A DNA stretch of 64,000 bases, from NCBI GenBank assembly GCA_963843465.1, contig CAWJKP010000006.1, forward strand, positions 62,001 through 126,000, given 5' to 3'. Source of the DNA: CAWJKP01 sp963843465 (lineage in GTDB: Bacteria; Planctomycetota; Planctomycetia; Pirellulales; Thermoguttaceae). Both the position numbers and the translations under genes were made by a program. Of this stretch, positions 32,854 through 42,774 are shown one piece after another (positions within the stretch are counted from its first letter, which is position 1; each line of letters opens with the position of its first letter). Under the pieces are notes generated by a model. It saw nothing but the letters and a program-made list of their open reading frames with translations, ran no database searches and was not told where the DNA came from.

Positions 32854-33489
32854 ATGACCACAGTCGAGCTACCGGCGTCGTCGCAGCGATTCGTGCTCCG
32901 AGGCATCTCCTGGAGGGTGTACCAGGAGTTGCGCGACGTTCCAGAAATGTATAACGTCCGCATGACGTTCGACGAGGGGAACCTGGAAATGATGTCGCCG
33001 TCTAGCTTGCACGAGCGGTTCAGCCGGCTCATTGACCGACTCATTTTCGCGTGGACGGAGGAGCGGAACATCGACGTTGCGACTTGCGGGACAATGACCG
33101 TCCGGCGCGAGGAACTTCAGAAGGGCTTGGAGCCGGACGACTGCTACTACATCCGGCACGAATCGCTCATGCGAGGCAAGACCGAGTTGGATTTCTCCCT
33201 CGACCCGCCGCCGGACCTGGCCGTGGAGGTTGACGTCAGCCGCAGTTCCCTCGGCAAGCTGGCGTTATACGCCGCCTTCGGCGTGCCCGAGGTATGGCGG
33301 TATGATGGGCAACGGATTGAGGTCTACACGCTGGGGCCGGAGCGGCGGTACCTGGCCGGGGCCGCGAGTGTCTGTTTGCCGGGGATTCCCCTGGACGAGG
33401 TGGCCCGAATCTTGGAACGGCTGAACGTGGAGAGCGAGAGGGTCCTGGTCCGCTCGTTCCGCGAGCTGATCCGCGGGTTGCCCCGATAG
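32854..33489 (+). CDS. Uma2 family PD-(D/E)XK nuclease-like protein
   Basis: 211 residues, beginning 11 bp after the FHA gene. The Uma2 (DUF820) pattern is clear: FVLRGISWRVYQELRDVPEM, RMTFDEGNLEMMSPSSLHER, LEPDDCYYIRHESLMRGKT, the catalytic core DPPPDLAVEVDVSRSSLGKL with Asp and Glu, and FGVPEVWRYDGQRIEVYTL. Uma2 proteins are very numerous in planctomycetes and cyanobacteria; most have no known role. It may be a selfish or domesticated nuclease. Confidence 0.85.
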   Translation: MTTVELPASSQRFVLRGISWRVYQELRDVPEMYNVRMTFDEGNLEMMSPSSLHERFSRLIDRLIFAWTEERNIDVATCGTMTVRREELQKGLEPDDCYYIRHESLMRGKTELDFSLDPPPDLAVEVDVSRSSLGKLALYAAFGVPEVWRYDGQRIEVYTLGPERRYLAGAASVCLPGIPLDEVARILERLNVESERVLVRSFRELIRGLPR

Positions 33490-33495
33490 CAGAGC

Positions 33496-35082
33496 TTACA
33501 GTGCCCGGCGGATGCGGCGATGGGGACGGCCGAAGATCGGGCGTGGCGGCGGCTTGGCGGCCGGCTCCTCCGCGGTCTCGACCGCCTCGGGCTTGGCGAA
33601 GGCCACGAAGCCGGGCATCTCCGCCCGCGTGAGCAGGTGGTTGATGCGGACTTCGATCCGCGTCAGCTCGCTGCCCTCCTCGGGCGAGACGAAGGTGTAG
33701 GCCACGCCCTCGCGGCCCATCCGCCCGGCGCGGCCCACACGGTGGATATAGTCGTCGCAGAACTGCGGGATGTCGTAGTTGATGATGTGCGAGATGTTGG
33801 TCACGTCGATCCCGCGGCCCACCACGTCGGTGGCCACCAGGTAGCGGATGCGGCCGCTGCGGAACTGCTCCATGGCCCGGTCGCGGCTCTTCTGCGGCAG
33901 GTCGCCGTGGATTGTGGTCACGCCCTGGAGGTGTTTCGACAGCCGCAGGTGGACCTTCTCGGTGCCCCGCTTGGTGCGGCAGAAGATGATCGCCTGCCGC
34001 GGCTGTTCGCGATTCATGAGGGCCAGCAAGAGGTCGAACTTGTTCTCCGGATCGACGGTGAAGTAGAACTGCTCGATGGTCTCAACGTCCAGGTCCTTGG
34101 TGGAGAAGTTCAGCGACTCCGGATCGCGCATGTACTGCTGCGCCAGCCGGGCCACCGGCGGCGGGATGGTGGCGCTTAACAGCAACGTCTGCCGCGCGCG
34201 GGGACAGCGGCGGAGGATCTTCTCGATGTCCGGCCGGAAGCCGATGTCCAACATGCGGTCGGCCTCGTCGAGGACCACGAACCGCAACTGGCCCAGGACC
34301 AGCGTGCCGCGGCCCAGGTGGTCGAGGATCCGGCCCGGCGTGCCCACGACGATGTCGGCCCCGTCGCGGAGTTGCTCGGTCTGCTTGCGGATCGGCTTGC
34401 CGCCGTAGACGGCGACGACCGACACCTCGCGCCCCGCGGCCAGCTTTCCGATCTCGTCGCGGACCTGGACGGCCAGCTCGCGCGTGGGCGCCATCACCAG
34501 GGCCTGCGGCCGGGCGCGTTCCTCATCCTCGTCCAGCATCTCCAGGATCGGGATGCCGAAGGCCGCCGTCTTGCCGGTTCCCGTGCGCGCCTGGGCCATC
34601 ACGTCCACGCCCGCCAGAACCCTCGGGATCAGGCCCTCTTGCACGGGCGTGGGATCGAAGTACTCGGCGGCCTCCAGGGCCGCCAACATGCGGTCCGAGA
34701 CGGGCAGCTCGGCGAACTTGCCGGGAAACTTCTTCCGCCGCGCCGGCGGCTTCTCCGTCTCGCCGCCGGACGGACGGGGCGTTGGAGCGGCCGCAGGCTT
34801 GGGCGACTTGCTGGCCGGCTGCTCCGCCTGGGCGGCAGCCACAGACCGCTTGGCGGCCGGTTGCTGATCCTGTTCTGCCTGCGGGGCGGGCGGGGTGGGC
34901 GACGGCTCGGGGTCCGCAATCGGCTCCGGGCCCGTTCCAGCCGGCTCCCGCTCCGGACCTGTTCCGGCCGGCCCCCGCTGCCGGCCTCCCCGCGAGCGTC
35001 GACGCCGACGGCCCGGCTTTGGCGTGGGACTACCCGATGGGCCGACGATCGGGTCCGTTGTATCGTGTGGCTTAGCCAACAC
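33496..35082 (-). CDS. DEAD-box ATP-dependent RNA helicase
   Basis: 528 residues. Residues 1-115 are a Pro/Arg-rich disordered extension (PGRRRRRSRGGRQRGPAGTG). The helicase core follows: Q-motif region FDPTPVQEGLIPRVL, Walker A AQARTGTGKTAAFGI, motif Ia APTRELAVQV, motif II VVLDEADRML, motif III LLLSATIPP, motif V YLVATDVVGRGIDVTNISHI and motif VI YIHRVGRAGRMGREG. It is of RhlE/DbpA-like length with a short C-terminal tail. Likely role is RNA remodelling in ribosome assembly or decay. It is a single gene. Confidence 0.93.
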   Translation of the reverse strand: MLAKPHDTTDPIVGPSGSPTPKPGRRRRRSRGGRQRGPAGTGPEREPAGTGPEPIADPEPSPTPPAPQAEQDQQPAAKRSVAAAQAEQPASKSPKPAAAPTPRPSGGETEKPPARRKKFPGKFAELPVSDRMLAALEAAEYFDPTPVQEGLIPRVLAGVDVMAQARTGTGKTAAFGIPILEMLDEDEERARPQALVMAPTRELAVQVRDEIGKLAAGREVSVVAVYGGKPIRKQTEQLRDGADIVVGTPGRILDHLGRGTLVLGQLRFVVLDEADRMLDIGFRPDIEKILRRCPRARQTLLLSATIPPPVARLAQQYMRDPESLNFSTKDLDVETIEQFYFTVDPENKFDLLLALMNREQPRQAIIFCRTKRGTEKVHLRLSKHLQGVTTIHGDLPQKSRDRAMEQFRSGRIRYLVATDVVGRGIDVTNISHIINYDIPQFCDDYIHRVGRAGRMGREGVAYTFVSPEEGSELTRIEVRINHLLTRAEMPGFVAFAKPEAVETAEEPAAKPPPRPIFGRPHRRIRRAL

Positions 35083-35176
35083 GGCTCCTTATCCTGAGGG
35101 GTTCGAGTTCGTAGTGCCGGCTTCAGCCGGTCGCCAGTCGAATTGTCATAACTGTAACACCCCTCAAGGGGTTTCG

Positions 35177-36379
35177 TCAACGGCGTCGCGCCGCCGCCCA
35201 CTCCTCCAGCATCTGGAATTGGCGGAGGAACCCCTGTTCTTCCACCCCGTAAGGGCTCTTGAAGAAACTGGCCAAAAACCGCAGTTGGCCCGTCTCTCCC
35301 CGCCGCCAGGCCAACTCGGTGAAGCGGACCAGGTCGATCACCAGCGGCGCCGCCAGCAGCGAGTCGCACCCCTGCCAGATGAGCTGCAGGATCATCGGCG
35401 TGCCCAGAAAGCCCTGGAAGTGGACATGGTCCCAGGCCGTCTTCCAATCGCCCAGGCTCTCGATGTACTCGATCGAGACCAGGGTCTGCGGGCGGTAGCC
35501 GAGGATCTGGGCCAGCAAGTGGTCTTTGCTTTTGACCTTGGCCGCCTTGTTGACCGGGTCGTCGAGCACCTTGCCGTCCAGGTTGCCGAAAATGTTCTGC
35601 CCGACCCAGCTCATCACCTGCAGGTTGCGCTGCCGGAACATGGGGGCCAGCGTGCTTTTCAGCAGCGTCTCGCCCGTCTTGCCGTCACAGCCCATGTGAC
35701 GCGTGCCGCGCAGCCGGGACAGCTCGTCGATCGCCTGCGGAGCTGAAGCCAGCGAGGGGGTGAAATTGACGTAGGAGCAGCCCAGGTCCAGCGCGGCAAT
35801 CGCATACAGCGAGCTGGCCGGCAGGCAACATTTCGCCGGGTCGGAAAGCTGGCGCTCCAGCTCCGCCCACGCCGATGGCACGCAGGCCGGGTCGAGCGGC
35901 GGCTCCGTCGAGGCCACGTTCACCACCACCACGTGCTCTAGTCCCTGGGAAGCGACAAAGCTGCGAAGGTCGGCCTGCAACCGGGCGATAATCCGCTGCG
36001 GCGACTCCTCGCGGGGGACCTCGGGGCCGGCCAGGCGCTGGATCGTCGGCCCGACTCGGTGGACCGTCCCCGGCCGTATGCGGCCGTCGATCTCGTCCAG
36101 CTCCTCGCGGCAGGCCTCGACCAGCGCCGGGCTCAGCACGCGGCTCTCGGTCACCAGCCTCATCGCTTCGGCCTCGACGCGGACGTTGCGGATCTCGTGG
36201 CCGGCAATGACGAAATCGTCCCAGCCGGCCAGTCCCAGGCCGGCGAACTCGGGAAGCTGGCTGACCAGGCCCGTGGCGGCCGTCAGGCCTCGTTTCAACG
36301 CCCCGAGGCCCACGATGGTGGTTACCGCCACGCCGCCCTTGGCGCCGATCAGCCAGATGCCGACTCGAGGTTGGGACAT
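35177..36379 (-). CDS. ino1: Inositol-3-phosphate synthase (Ino1)
   Basis: 400 residues. NAD-dependent conversion of glucose 6-phosphate to myo-inositol 3-phosphate. Visible: Rossmann start VGIWLIGAKGGVAVTTIVGL, VVVVNVASTEPPLDP, CSYVNFTPSLASAPQAIDEL, the catalytic-lysine region MGCDGKTGETLLKSTLAPMF, QVMSWVGQNIFGNLDGKVLD and KSKDHLLAQILGYRP. The length fits the bacterial family. Planctomycetes may use inositol in phospholipids or solutes; no other inositol gene is next to it. It ends 94 bp before the DEAD helicase start and overlaps no gene. Confidence 0.9.
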   Translation of the reverse strand: MSQPRVGIWLIGAKGGVAVTTIVGLGALKRGLTAATGLVSQLPEFAGLGLAGWDDFVIAGHEIRNVRVEAEAMRLVTESRVLSPALVEACREELDEIDGRIRPGTVHRVGPTIQRLAGPEVPREESPQRIIARLQADLRSFVASQGLEHVVVVNVASTEPPLDPACVPSAWAELERQLSDPAKCCLPASSLYAIAALDLGCSYVNFTPSLASAPQAIDELSRLRGTRHMGCDGKTGETLLKSTLAPMFRQRNLQVMSWVGQNIFGNLDGKVLDDPVNKAAKVKSKDHLLAQILGYRPQTLVSIEYIESLGDWKTAWDHVHFQGFLGTPMILQLIWQGCDSLLAAPLVIDLVRFTELAWRRGETGQLRFLASFFKSPYGVEEQGFLRQFQMLEEWAAARRR

Positions 36380-36384
36380 AACTC

Positions 36385-37134
36385 CTAACTCCTATCGGTC
36401 GAGAGCACTTGCCGAAAAAGGTGCGAGAGGTCGTCGTAGGGACATTCGGAAGGCGGCCCGGGGGCGTACTGGTAAATCGCGTGCTGCGGCCGCGCGGTGA
36501 GCGCCAACAACGTTGACGAGACGGTGCCGAACTCGCTGCCGGTGATCACCATGCCCCGGCGGCCGAAGGCGTTCGGCTTGCGGGAGAAGGTCCGGCTGGC
36601 CACCGCCAGAAAGGCCACCGCAGAGTCCAGCCGCTGCAAGGTCAGCATGCGGCGGGCAAATTCCTGGCGCTCGTCCTTGTAGTCGTTGAGGTTGCCGTTG
36701 CTCAGCAGGTGCAGCCCCGGGGTCAACTCCACGATTTCGATCGTCTCGCCGCCGTAGACCACCAGTCCGTTTTCGGCGTCGGCGCAGAGGTAGGACGCCC
36801 CGGCATAGGCGCCCGTGGCCAGCTCCCGGGCGGCGTACTTGGCCGCTTTCTTGGCCGACTCCAGTCCCAACAGCTCGCGGCAAAGCAGCCCTCGGGAACG
36901 GGGCTCGGCAGGGACCGGCGACTTGGGGCGATTGGCGACGGTCACCACGAGCCCGTACTGGTTGACACCCACCCAGGTCCCCCCCGCCTTGCGGTCAATG
37001 CCGCAGAGCACCCGAGGGCGTCCCGGCTGGATGCGTGGCGGCTGCGTGGGGCGGTCCAGGTATTCCTCCCGGTTCTCCGCCAGCAAGATCGGCGCATCGG
37101 CCGCAGCCTTGTACTGAATCGCCAGCACGCACAT
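36385..37134 (-). CDS. NRDE (TANGO2) family protein
   Basis: 249 residues from ATG 37134; the open frame runs further to 37452 but contains no sensible protein there. The opening MCVLAIQYKAAADAPILLAE then NREEYLDRPTQPP is the family's N-terminal Cys plus NRDE motif (here NREE), as in Ntn-hydrolase-like proteins where Cys2 would be the nucleophile. GGTWVGVNQYGLVVTVANRP and GLHLLSNGNLNDYKDERQEF support the assignment. Eukaryotic TANGO2 is linked to heme or lipid handling; the bacterial role is unknown. It lies 5 bp before ino1. The 271 bp from 37135 to 37405 hold only a weak hairpin near 37262-37295. Confidence 0.85.
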   Translation of the reverse strand: MCVLAIQYKAAADAPILLAENREEYLDRPTQPPRIQPGRPRVLCGIDRKAGGTWVGVNQYGLVVTVANRPKSPVPAEPRSRGLLCRELLGLESAKKAAKYAARELATGAYAGASYLCADAENGLVVYGGETIEIVELTPGLHLLSNGNLNDYKDERQEFARRMLTLQRLDSAVAFLAVASRTFSRKPNAFGRRGMVITGSEFGTVSSTLLALTARPQHAIYQYAPGPPSECPYDDLSHLFRQVLSTDRS

Positions 37135-37405
37135 TCTGCTCTCGGTGTTCGCCGACACCCCCTTACGGTCAATCTCGCGGATCGCAAGACTTAACTTAGT
37201 CGCTAATCGACCTTGCTTGCACCCCGCTAGAGAGTTGATTCTATCGCGAGTGCCGTATTTCCTCGCCCCACTACTTCGTGGGGGCAGTGCGAGAAAAATA
37301 GGCGTTCCCTCTTGAGACGGACGCCTGAAAGCCTTAGGCTTCAAGTTTCCACGTCGCCGCCTGCCACCGCCGGTAAGGGCCTGTAAAACAATAAGTTGGG
37401 CAACC

Positions 37406-38446
37406 ATGACCAGCGACATTACCCGACCCAGCGAAATCAGCGACCGGACCAAGCGGTCCCGGCTCGGCCGCCTGCTGGGAGTGCAGGTGGTCGGCTTGGG
37501 AAGCTATGCCCCGGACCTGGTGGTCGGCAACGAAGACCTCGCCGCGTTGGGGTACGATGCGGACTGGATCTTCCAACGGACGGGCATCCGCCAACGGCGT
37601 CATTGCCCGGCGGGCATGGCCACCAGCGACATGGCCGTCGAGGCCGCCAAACGTTCGATCGACCAGTCGGGCGTCGATCCTCGGGAGATCGACCTGGTGC
37701 TGTTGGGCACCTTCACGCCCGACCTGCTGCTGCCGGCCACCGCCTGCCTGGTGCAGGATCGTCTGGGACTCCGCGCCCCGCCTTGGACCTCCACGCCGCC
37801 TGTACGAGCTTCGTCTTCGCCCTCTTGACGGGGATGCAGTATGTGGCCAGCGGTTGCAGCCAGTTGGTGTTGGTGATCGGCGCCGACTGCAATTCGCGCG
37901 TGGCGGACCCCCAGAGACGTCCGCACCTACCCCTTGTTCGGCGACGCCGCCGGCGCCGTGCTTTTGGCCCCGGGCGGCGACCGGCAGGGGCTGGTCTCCT
38001 TCGCCGTCGGGGCCGACGGGTCGGGCAACGACCTGTTGATGCGCGAGATGGGCGGCACCCGCATGCCCTTCTCTCGCGAGGCCGGCGCCGATGGGCGGCA
38101 CTACATGAAAATGGACGGACGGCCGATCTTCAAATGGGCCGTCCGCATCCTCTGCGATACGGTCCGCGAAATCCTCAGCCACTCCGCGCTGACGCTGGAC
38201 GACATCGACCTGGTGATCTTCCACCAGGCCAACCAGCGGATCATCAATGCCGCCGCCCGCGAGCTGGGCATCGACCCCCAGAAGGTCTTCTGCAACCTCG
38301 ACCGCTACGGCAACACCTCCTCAGCCAGCATCCCCTTGGCCCTCGACGAGGCCTATCAGGCCGGCCGCGTGCGGCGCGGCCAGAATCTCTTGCTCAGCGG
38401 CTTCGGCGCCGGCCTGACCTGGGGCACCGCCATCTTGCGCTGGTAA
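37406..38446 (+). CDS. fabH: 3-oxoacyl-ACP synthase III (KAS III), two compensating frameshifts
   Basis: About 346 residues when read across two shifts. Segment 1 (37406-about 37785): VQVVGLGSYAPDLVVGNEDL, DADWIFQRTGIRQRRHCPAG. Segment 2, in another frame (about 37785-37905): ALDLHAACTSFVFALLTGMQ with the catalytic Cys, and LVLVIGADCNSRVADP. Segment 3, back in the first frame: LFGDAAGAVLLAPGG, DLVIFHQANQRIINAAAREL (His) and LDRYGNTSSASIPLALDEAY (Asn). Adding a G in CCCCGCC and removing a C from the C5 run near 37907 restores one frame. The enzyme starts fatty acid synthesis by condensing acyl-CoA with malonyl-ACP. The start ATG 37406 is one of several possible. Confidence 0.85.
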
Positions 38447-38448
38447 GG

Positions 38449-38530
38449 AAGAGACAGGAAAATGGGCGACAGGAAGATGGAAGAGAAGCTCTGCCTTCTT
38501 ATCTTCCTGTCGCTCATCTTCCTGTCTCTT
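38449..38530. repeat. Palindromic repeat, family G
   Basis: Arms AAGAGACAGGAAAATGGGCG / CGCTCATCTTCCTGTCTCTT around a 20-bp centre, between fabH and the GxxExxY gene. Related copies: 39327-39351 (half) and 40041-40138. Confidence 0.85.
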
Positions 38531-38543
38531 AAGGAGAACGTCT

Positions 38544-39324
38544 ATGCCGATTGGGGTAGGCGCAGCTCCGCCGATTGGACGATCGCGAGTTCGGCGAGGC
38601 GGTCTTTGAGACGATGCGCCATATCTTTGGTGTCCACCACGAGCTCGGCCGGTTCTTCGAGGAGAAGATCTATCAGCGCGAAATCGCCTTTCGCGTGGCT
38701 GGGGCCCAAATCGAGGTGCCGATCCACGTGACGTTCGACGACTTCTGCAAAATCTACTATATCGACCTGCTGGTCAACGGCGGGGCGATCTTTGAGCTCA
38801 AGACGGTGGAGACGTTGGCCCAGCGCCACCGCAGCCAATTGATGCATTATCTTTTCTTAGCGGACGTGCCCCACGGTAAGCTCGTGAACCTTCGTCCGGA
38901 GCGCGTATCGCACGAGTTCGTCAACAACGTCCTGGCGCGCCGCGACAGGACCGCGTTCGAGGTGCTTGACGAGCACTGGATCGACAGCGAGGGAGGCCAT
39001 TTGAAGGAGCGGATGTTGACGGCGCTTTGCGACTGGGGTACGTCCCTCGATCTTGGGCTGTACGAGGAAGCGGCCACGCATTTCTGCGGCCGAAGTGCGG
39101 AACCGCTGACCGAGATCGAGATTCGCGCCCAGGAGCGCCACCTCGGGGTGCAAAAAATCCGTCTCGCCGACCCCTCGACCGCCTTGAAAATCACAGCCCT
39201 CGATGCGGCCAACCTATCGGATTTCGAGTGTCACGCCCACCGCTTTCTGGCGCACACCTCCCTTCGGGCGATCCAATGGATCAACATCACTCGCCCCGTT
39301 GTCCAATTCAAGACCCTCCAGTAG
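38544..39324 (+). CDS. GxxExxY family protein, N-terminus frameshifted
   Basis: The main frame gives 249 residues from TTG 38575, but an ATG at 38544 behind a perfect AAGGAG reads MPIGV and joins as AQLRRLDDREFGEAV if one G is removed from GTAGG. The domain is of the GxxExxY type: FETMRHIFGVHHELGRFFEE, IYQREIAFRVAGAQIEVPIH and YYIDLLVNGGAIFELKTVET, which looks like a PD-(D/E)XK nuclease-like core (D ... ELK). A second half (LTALCDWGTSLDLGLYEEAA, IQWINITRPVVQFKTLQ) is an extension found in some longer members. Function is not established for the family. Confidence 0.75.
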
Positions 39325-39326
39325 CA

Positions 39327-39351
39327 TCTTCCTGTCCCTCATTTTCCTGTC
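39327..39351. repeat. Family G repeat, half copy
   Basis: CTTCCTGTCCCTCATTTTCC followed by TGTCA, one arm only, between the GxxExxY gene and the end of the convergent KDPG aldolase gene. Confidence 0.6.
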
Positions 39352-40009
39352 ATCCCCTCACCTTCCGCACAATCTCCGCGGCACGTCGGGCGTTTTCGGT
39401 GATCTGCGGCCAGTCGCGGCTTTGGATCAGCCCGCGCGGAGCGAGCCAGGAACCGCCCACCGCGTGGACCAGGGGATCGGCCAGGTAACGTTCGAGGTCG
39501 TCCAGGGTCAGGCCGCCCAGCGGAATATAGCGGATCTCGGCATGGGCGTAAGGCGCGGCGATCGCCTTGAGATAACGCAGCCCGCCCGCAGGCTCGGCGG
39601 GAAAGAACTTCAGCAGCCGGCAGTCGCACTCCAACGCCTGCTCGATGTCCGACGGGGTGACGATCCCCGGCGCAAAGGGCAGCCCCAGCCGCCGGGCCTC
39701 GGCCACCACCCGCGGGTTCATCCCCGGGGCCACGCCGAAGGCCGCGCCGGCGGCGGACGCGTCGCGGACCTGCTGCGGTTGGAGAATCGTGCCGATGCCG
39801 GCCGCCATCTGCGGCACTTCCGCGCGGATGCACCGCAGCGCGTCGATGGCCGCGGGCGTCCGCAGCGTGAGCTCCATCACGTCGACCCCGCCGGCCAGCA
39901 GCGATCGGGCCAGCGGCACGGCATCCTCCACGCGGTCCACCACCAGCACCGCGATCGTCCCCGCCCGATAGAGCCGGGCCGAAAGCTCGTCAGGAAATTG
40001 GGCACCCAT
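39350..40009 (-). CDS. eda: KDPG/KHG aldolase
   Basis: 219 residues from ATG 40009. Class I aldolase cleaving 2-keto-3-deoxy-6-phosphogluconate (Entner-Doudoroff or hexuronate pathways) to pyruvate and glyceraldehyde 3-phosphate. The catalytic Glu is in GGVDVMELTLRTPAAIDALR and the Schiff-base Lys in CRLLKFFPAEPAGGLRYLKA; GAAFGVAPGMNPRVVAEARR and YIPLGGLTLDDLERYLADPL complete the barrel. The longer frame upstream is read from a repeat and is rejected. It faces the GxxExxY gene and lies near the GH127 glycosidase, which suggests sugar catabolism. Confidence 0.92.
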   Translation of the reverse strand: MGAQFPDELSARLYRAGTIAVLVVDRVEDAVPLARSLLAGGVDVMELTLRTPAAIDALRCIRAEVPQMAAGIGTILQPQQVRDASAAGAAFGVAPGMNPRVVAEARRLGLPFAPGIVTPSDIEQALECDCRLLKFFPAEPAGGLRYLKAIAAPYAHAEIRYIPLGGLTLDDLERYLADPLVHAVGGSWLAPRGLIQSRDWPQITENARRAAEIVRKVRG

Positions 40010-40040
40010 CGCTATGACGCCTCGAACAACGAACGGGAGA

Positions 40041-40138
40041 AGACAGGAAAATGCGCGACAGGAAGATGGAGGAAAAAAAAACGGGATGAAAAGTCCCATT
40101 CTTGACTCTTGTTTTCCTGTCCCTCATCTTCCTGTCTT
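40041..40138. repeat. Palindromic repeat, family G
   Basis: Arms AGACAGGAAAATGCGCGACA / CCCTCATCTTCCTGTCTT with A-rich centre, between eda and the GH127 gene. Confidence 0.85.
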
Positions 40139-40168
40139 TGAACGAACTTGTCGGTGGCCCTCCGGCTC

Positions 40169-42639
40169 CTACAGCCGTTCCAGGCGAATATGGCGGAAAA
40201 GGCCTTGCTCGGCCGGACCGGACGCGCGGAAGCCCACCGTGCCGCCGGACCAGCCCGGGATCTTCTGCCGATAGATCGACTGCCCGTCCAGGGCCACTGC
40301 GATCTCCTCCCCGCGGCACTCGACCGTAACGTGGTGCGACTCGCCGCGGCGGACCTCCTTGGCGAGCGGCACGGGCTCCAGCACCGTCCATTGCCCGTTG
40401 CGCCGCGTGTGCGGGCGGAGCGTGTTGGGCCGCGTCTTGAACTCGGGCGCCTTGAACGGGCTGTCGGCCGACTGGAGCTGGAACATCAGGCAGTCGCTCT
40501 CACTCCCCGCCCGGACGACCCAACCCGTGATCCCCTCGCCCTCCTTGGGCAGCACCATCTCAAAGTCGAAGCGGTAGTCGGCGTAGCCCTCGCCGTCCAA
40601 TAAGCCGATATCGCCCCCGCGGGCCAGCAGTCCCTCGGGCGTGAACTTCCAGTCCGAGGCCGGCAGCCAGACTTCCGGCTTCTTCTCCAAGTCCTCGCCG
40701 AAGATTGCTCCGGCATGACCGGCGACCGCCTCTTTGGCCCGCTTGACGAAGGAGTCCAACCTCGCTGCGGGAAGCTCCTGGGTCGGAACCACCACCAGAT
40801 CGTAGACAAAAGTCTGGCGACGTGCCGACGCCTTCCGCGGCCAGGGTTGCAAGACCACCGGCCGGGCCGACTCCAGTGCGCAGGCAATCTCATGCCGCGT
40901 GGCCTCGATTCGGGGCAGCAAGACCGTCACGCCCTCCGCCGGCAAGGCCAGTTGCCCGGCCGCGTTGATGGTGGCCAACAGTGTGGGCCGTCCGGAAACG
41001 CCGGCCGCCGCGGCATACAGAACCTCGGGACCGGCCACCAGTGTCACTTCGGGCAGCCGGGAGATCTTCCCTTTCTCCGGCACACGGGTGTGAAATCGCC
41101 GCCCCTCCGTCACAAGCGAGTTACCGAAGCGCACCGTGACCGGCTTGCCCGCCTTGAAATTCGCGTCGATCGAAACATAGTCACCCGTGAGCGCCCCGCG
41201 TACGACGTTCCCCAAACCGTCTACGTCGAACCGGTCCGCCCAGCCGGGGCGGCGGACCAGGAGCGTCGTGCGAACCGGACCGGCGGCCCCGCATGGAAAC
41301 AACTCGATATTAAGGTCCACCCCCCCTCGCACGTAATGCGGCTTGCTATGGACGGTTACCTGCCAAGTCTGTCCGCCGCATTTGACGGGGGCTGAAAAAT
41401 CCTCCGGGAAATTGACCATCACCCCCTTGTCCGAGCCGGCCGCCAGGTAACTCTTGGTGTAGAACAACCCCAGCGGGCCGTGGAAGTTGCAGCAGAAGTT
41501 CCACTCGTCCAACTGCGGCATTACGGTGGTCGGCCCACTGGCCTGGCCCTCGAAGTGCCTCGCCCCATAGCCGCCGTTGGCGCACTGGTTGGCGAGGTAC
41601 TGGTTGTGCAGCAGCCGCTCGGCAACGTCCAAGTAGCAACCTTCGCCGGTGTACTGCCAGAGTTCCAGACAGAACCGCAGCCAGTCGGACTCGCTGCAAC
41701 CCTCGTCGATGCCGAAGTTGAGGTACCAATGCTCGCCGATGCCGCCGGTCGGCCAGACGTAGCCGCCGCTTAGGGCCGCGTCCCACTTGGCCCGGGCGCG
41801 CTTCAGGTAGTCGCGCTCTCCGGTGATCTCGTAGAGTTCGAGGATTCCCCGCCAGGCGCAGAGGTTGCCGTGGCTGTGGTCGATGGGCAGGGCATCGAAC
41901 TTGCGGAAAAAGTCGGCCATCCGCCGGGCCATCTTGAGGTAGCGGTCGTCGTGGGTCTCGCGGTAGAGCATCGCCAGCCCTTCGATGGCCGGGAAGTAAC
42001 AGCAGCAATAGCCTTCGCCGTAGGTGCCGCTGGCGTGATACTCGGCCTCGCGGGCGGGCGAGCAGAGCTGTTCGGCCGTGTTGACGTAGAAGTCGCCCAG
42101 CTTCCGCGCCGAGGCCAGGAGTTGCGGGTCGTGGAGCACTCGGGCGGCCGTCACCAGTCCCACTAGCAAGCGGCCGTTGCCCCAGAGCATGGGGATCGGC
42201 GGCGAGTTCTTCACCAGCGGCTTGGAGAGGTCCACTTCCGCGCCGAAGTGGCCGTCCGGCTTCTGAAAGCGGCTGATGGCCGCCTGCACGGGATCGAGCG
42301 TGGGCGGGGTGTGCCGGCCGGCGGGACTGGTGAGCGAGGCCAGTTCGAGGAACCGGCCCGAGACGTCGCCGCTATAGTTGGTGAAGATCCGTTGGACCTG
42401 GAAGGAGACGTCCGCCAAGAGCCACGGCTCGCTATAGGGCGGCTCGGCCAACCGGGCGACGCCTCGCTGGAGGGCCTCGCCCAGCGCCCCGACCACTGGA
42501 CCTGTTGCGGGTCCGCCAGCGTGACCTTGGGCCAACTCTGCGGCCCATCTGCCGCCCGGGCCAACGGTCCGAGCAGGGCCAGTCCCAAGACAGTCAGGGC
42601 GGCTGATTGCCATAGCTTGCATCGCGGCGGACGTCTCAT
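40169..42639 (-). CDS. GH127-type glycoside hydrolase (beta-L-arabinofuranosidase family), N-terminus frameshifted
   Basis: About 823 residues. The signal peptide (LWQSAALTVLGLALLGPLAR then AADGPQSWPKVTLADP) starts at ATG 42639, but near 42493 the frame changes; one extra G in TCGGGGCGC joins WSG to ALGEALQRGVARLAEP. The catalytic domain shows SGTYGEGYCCCYFPAIEGLA, IDHSHGNLCAWRGILELYEI, DEGCSESDWLRFCLELW and DEWNFCCNFHGPLGLFYTKS; in characterised GH127 enzymes a zinc-bound Cys in such a CC motif is the nucleophile. The C-terminal 170 residues (FRHIRLERL end) resemble a concanavalin-like/3-keto-disaccharide hydrolase (DUF1080) domain. Likely plant or algal polysaccharide degradation. Confidence 0.82.
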
Positions 42640-42676
42640 GGTGGGTCTCCTCGTTTCTTCGATTCGTCAACGATGC

Positions 42677-42774
42677 GTAGGGTGGGACAAGCTCGCGCAA
42701 GCGAGCGCCGGCCCACCAATGCGGACGGCTCATGGTGGGCCGGCGGCCGCCACGGCGGCCTTGTCCCACCCTAC
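42677..42774. repeat. 98-bp palindromic repeat, family K
   Basis: GTAGGGTGGGACAAGCTCGC ... GGCCTTGTCCCACCCTAC. Nearly the same as 9700-9797; the centre (about 20 bp) differs while both arms are kept. It lies between the divergent GH127 and hypothetical genes. Confidence 0.92.

Noticed and set aside
32854..33489. Uma2 nuclease plus FHA protein as a defence pair
   Set aside because: Both families are abundant and scattered in planctomycetes; an 11-bp gap alone is not enough evidence.
37135..37452. N-terminal extension of the NRDE protein
   Set aside because: Family members begin with Met-Cys; the extension has no domain and no ribosome site.
38462..38731. Small open frame MGDRKMEEKLCLL after fabH
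   Set aside because: It is translated from the family G repeat and then from the wrong frame of the GxxExxY gene.
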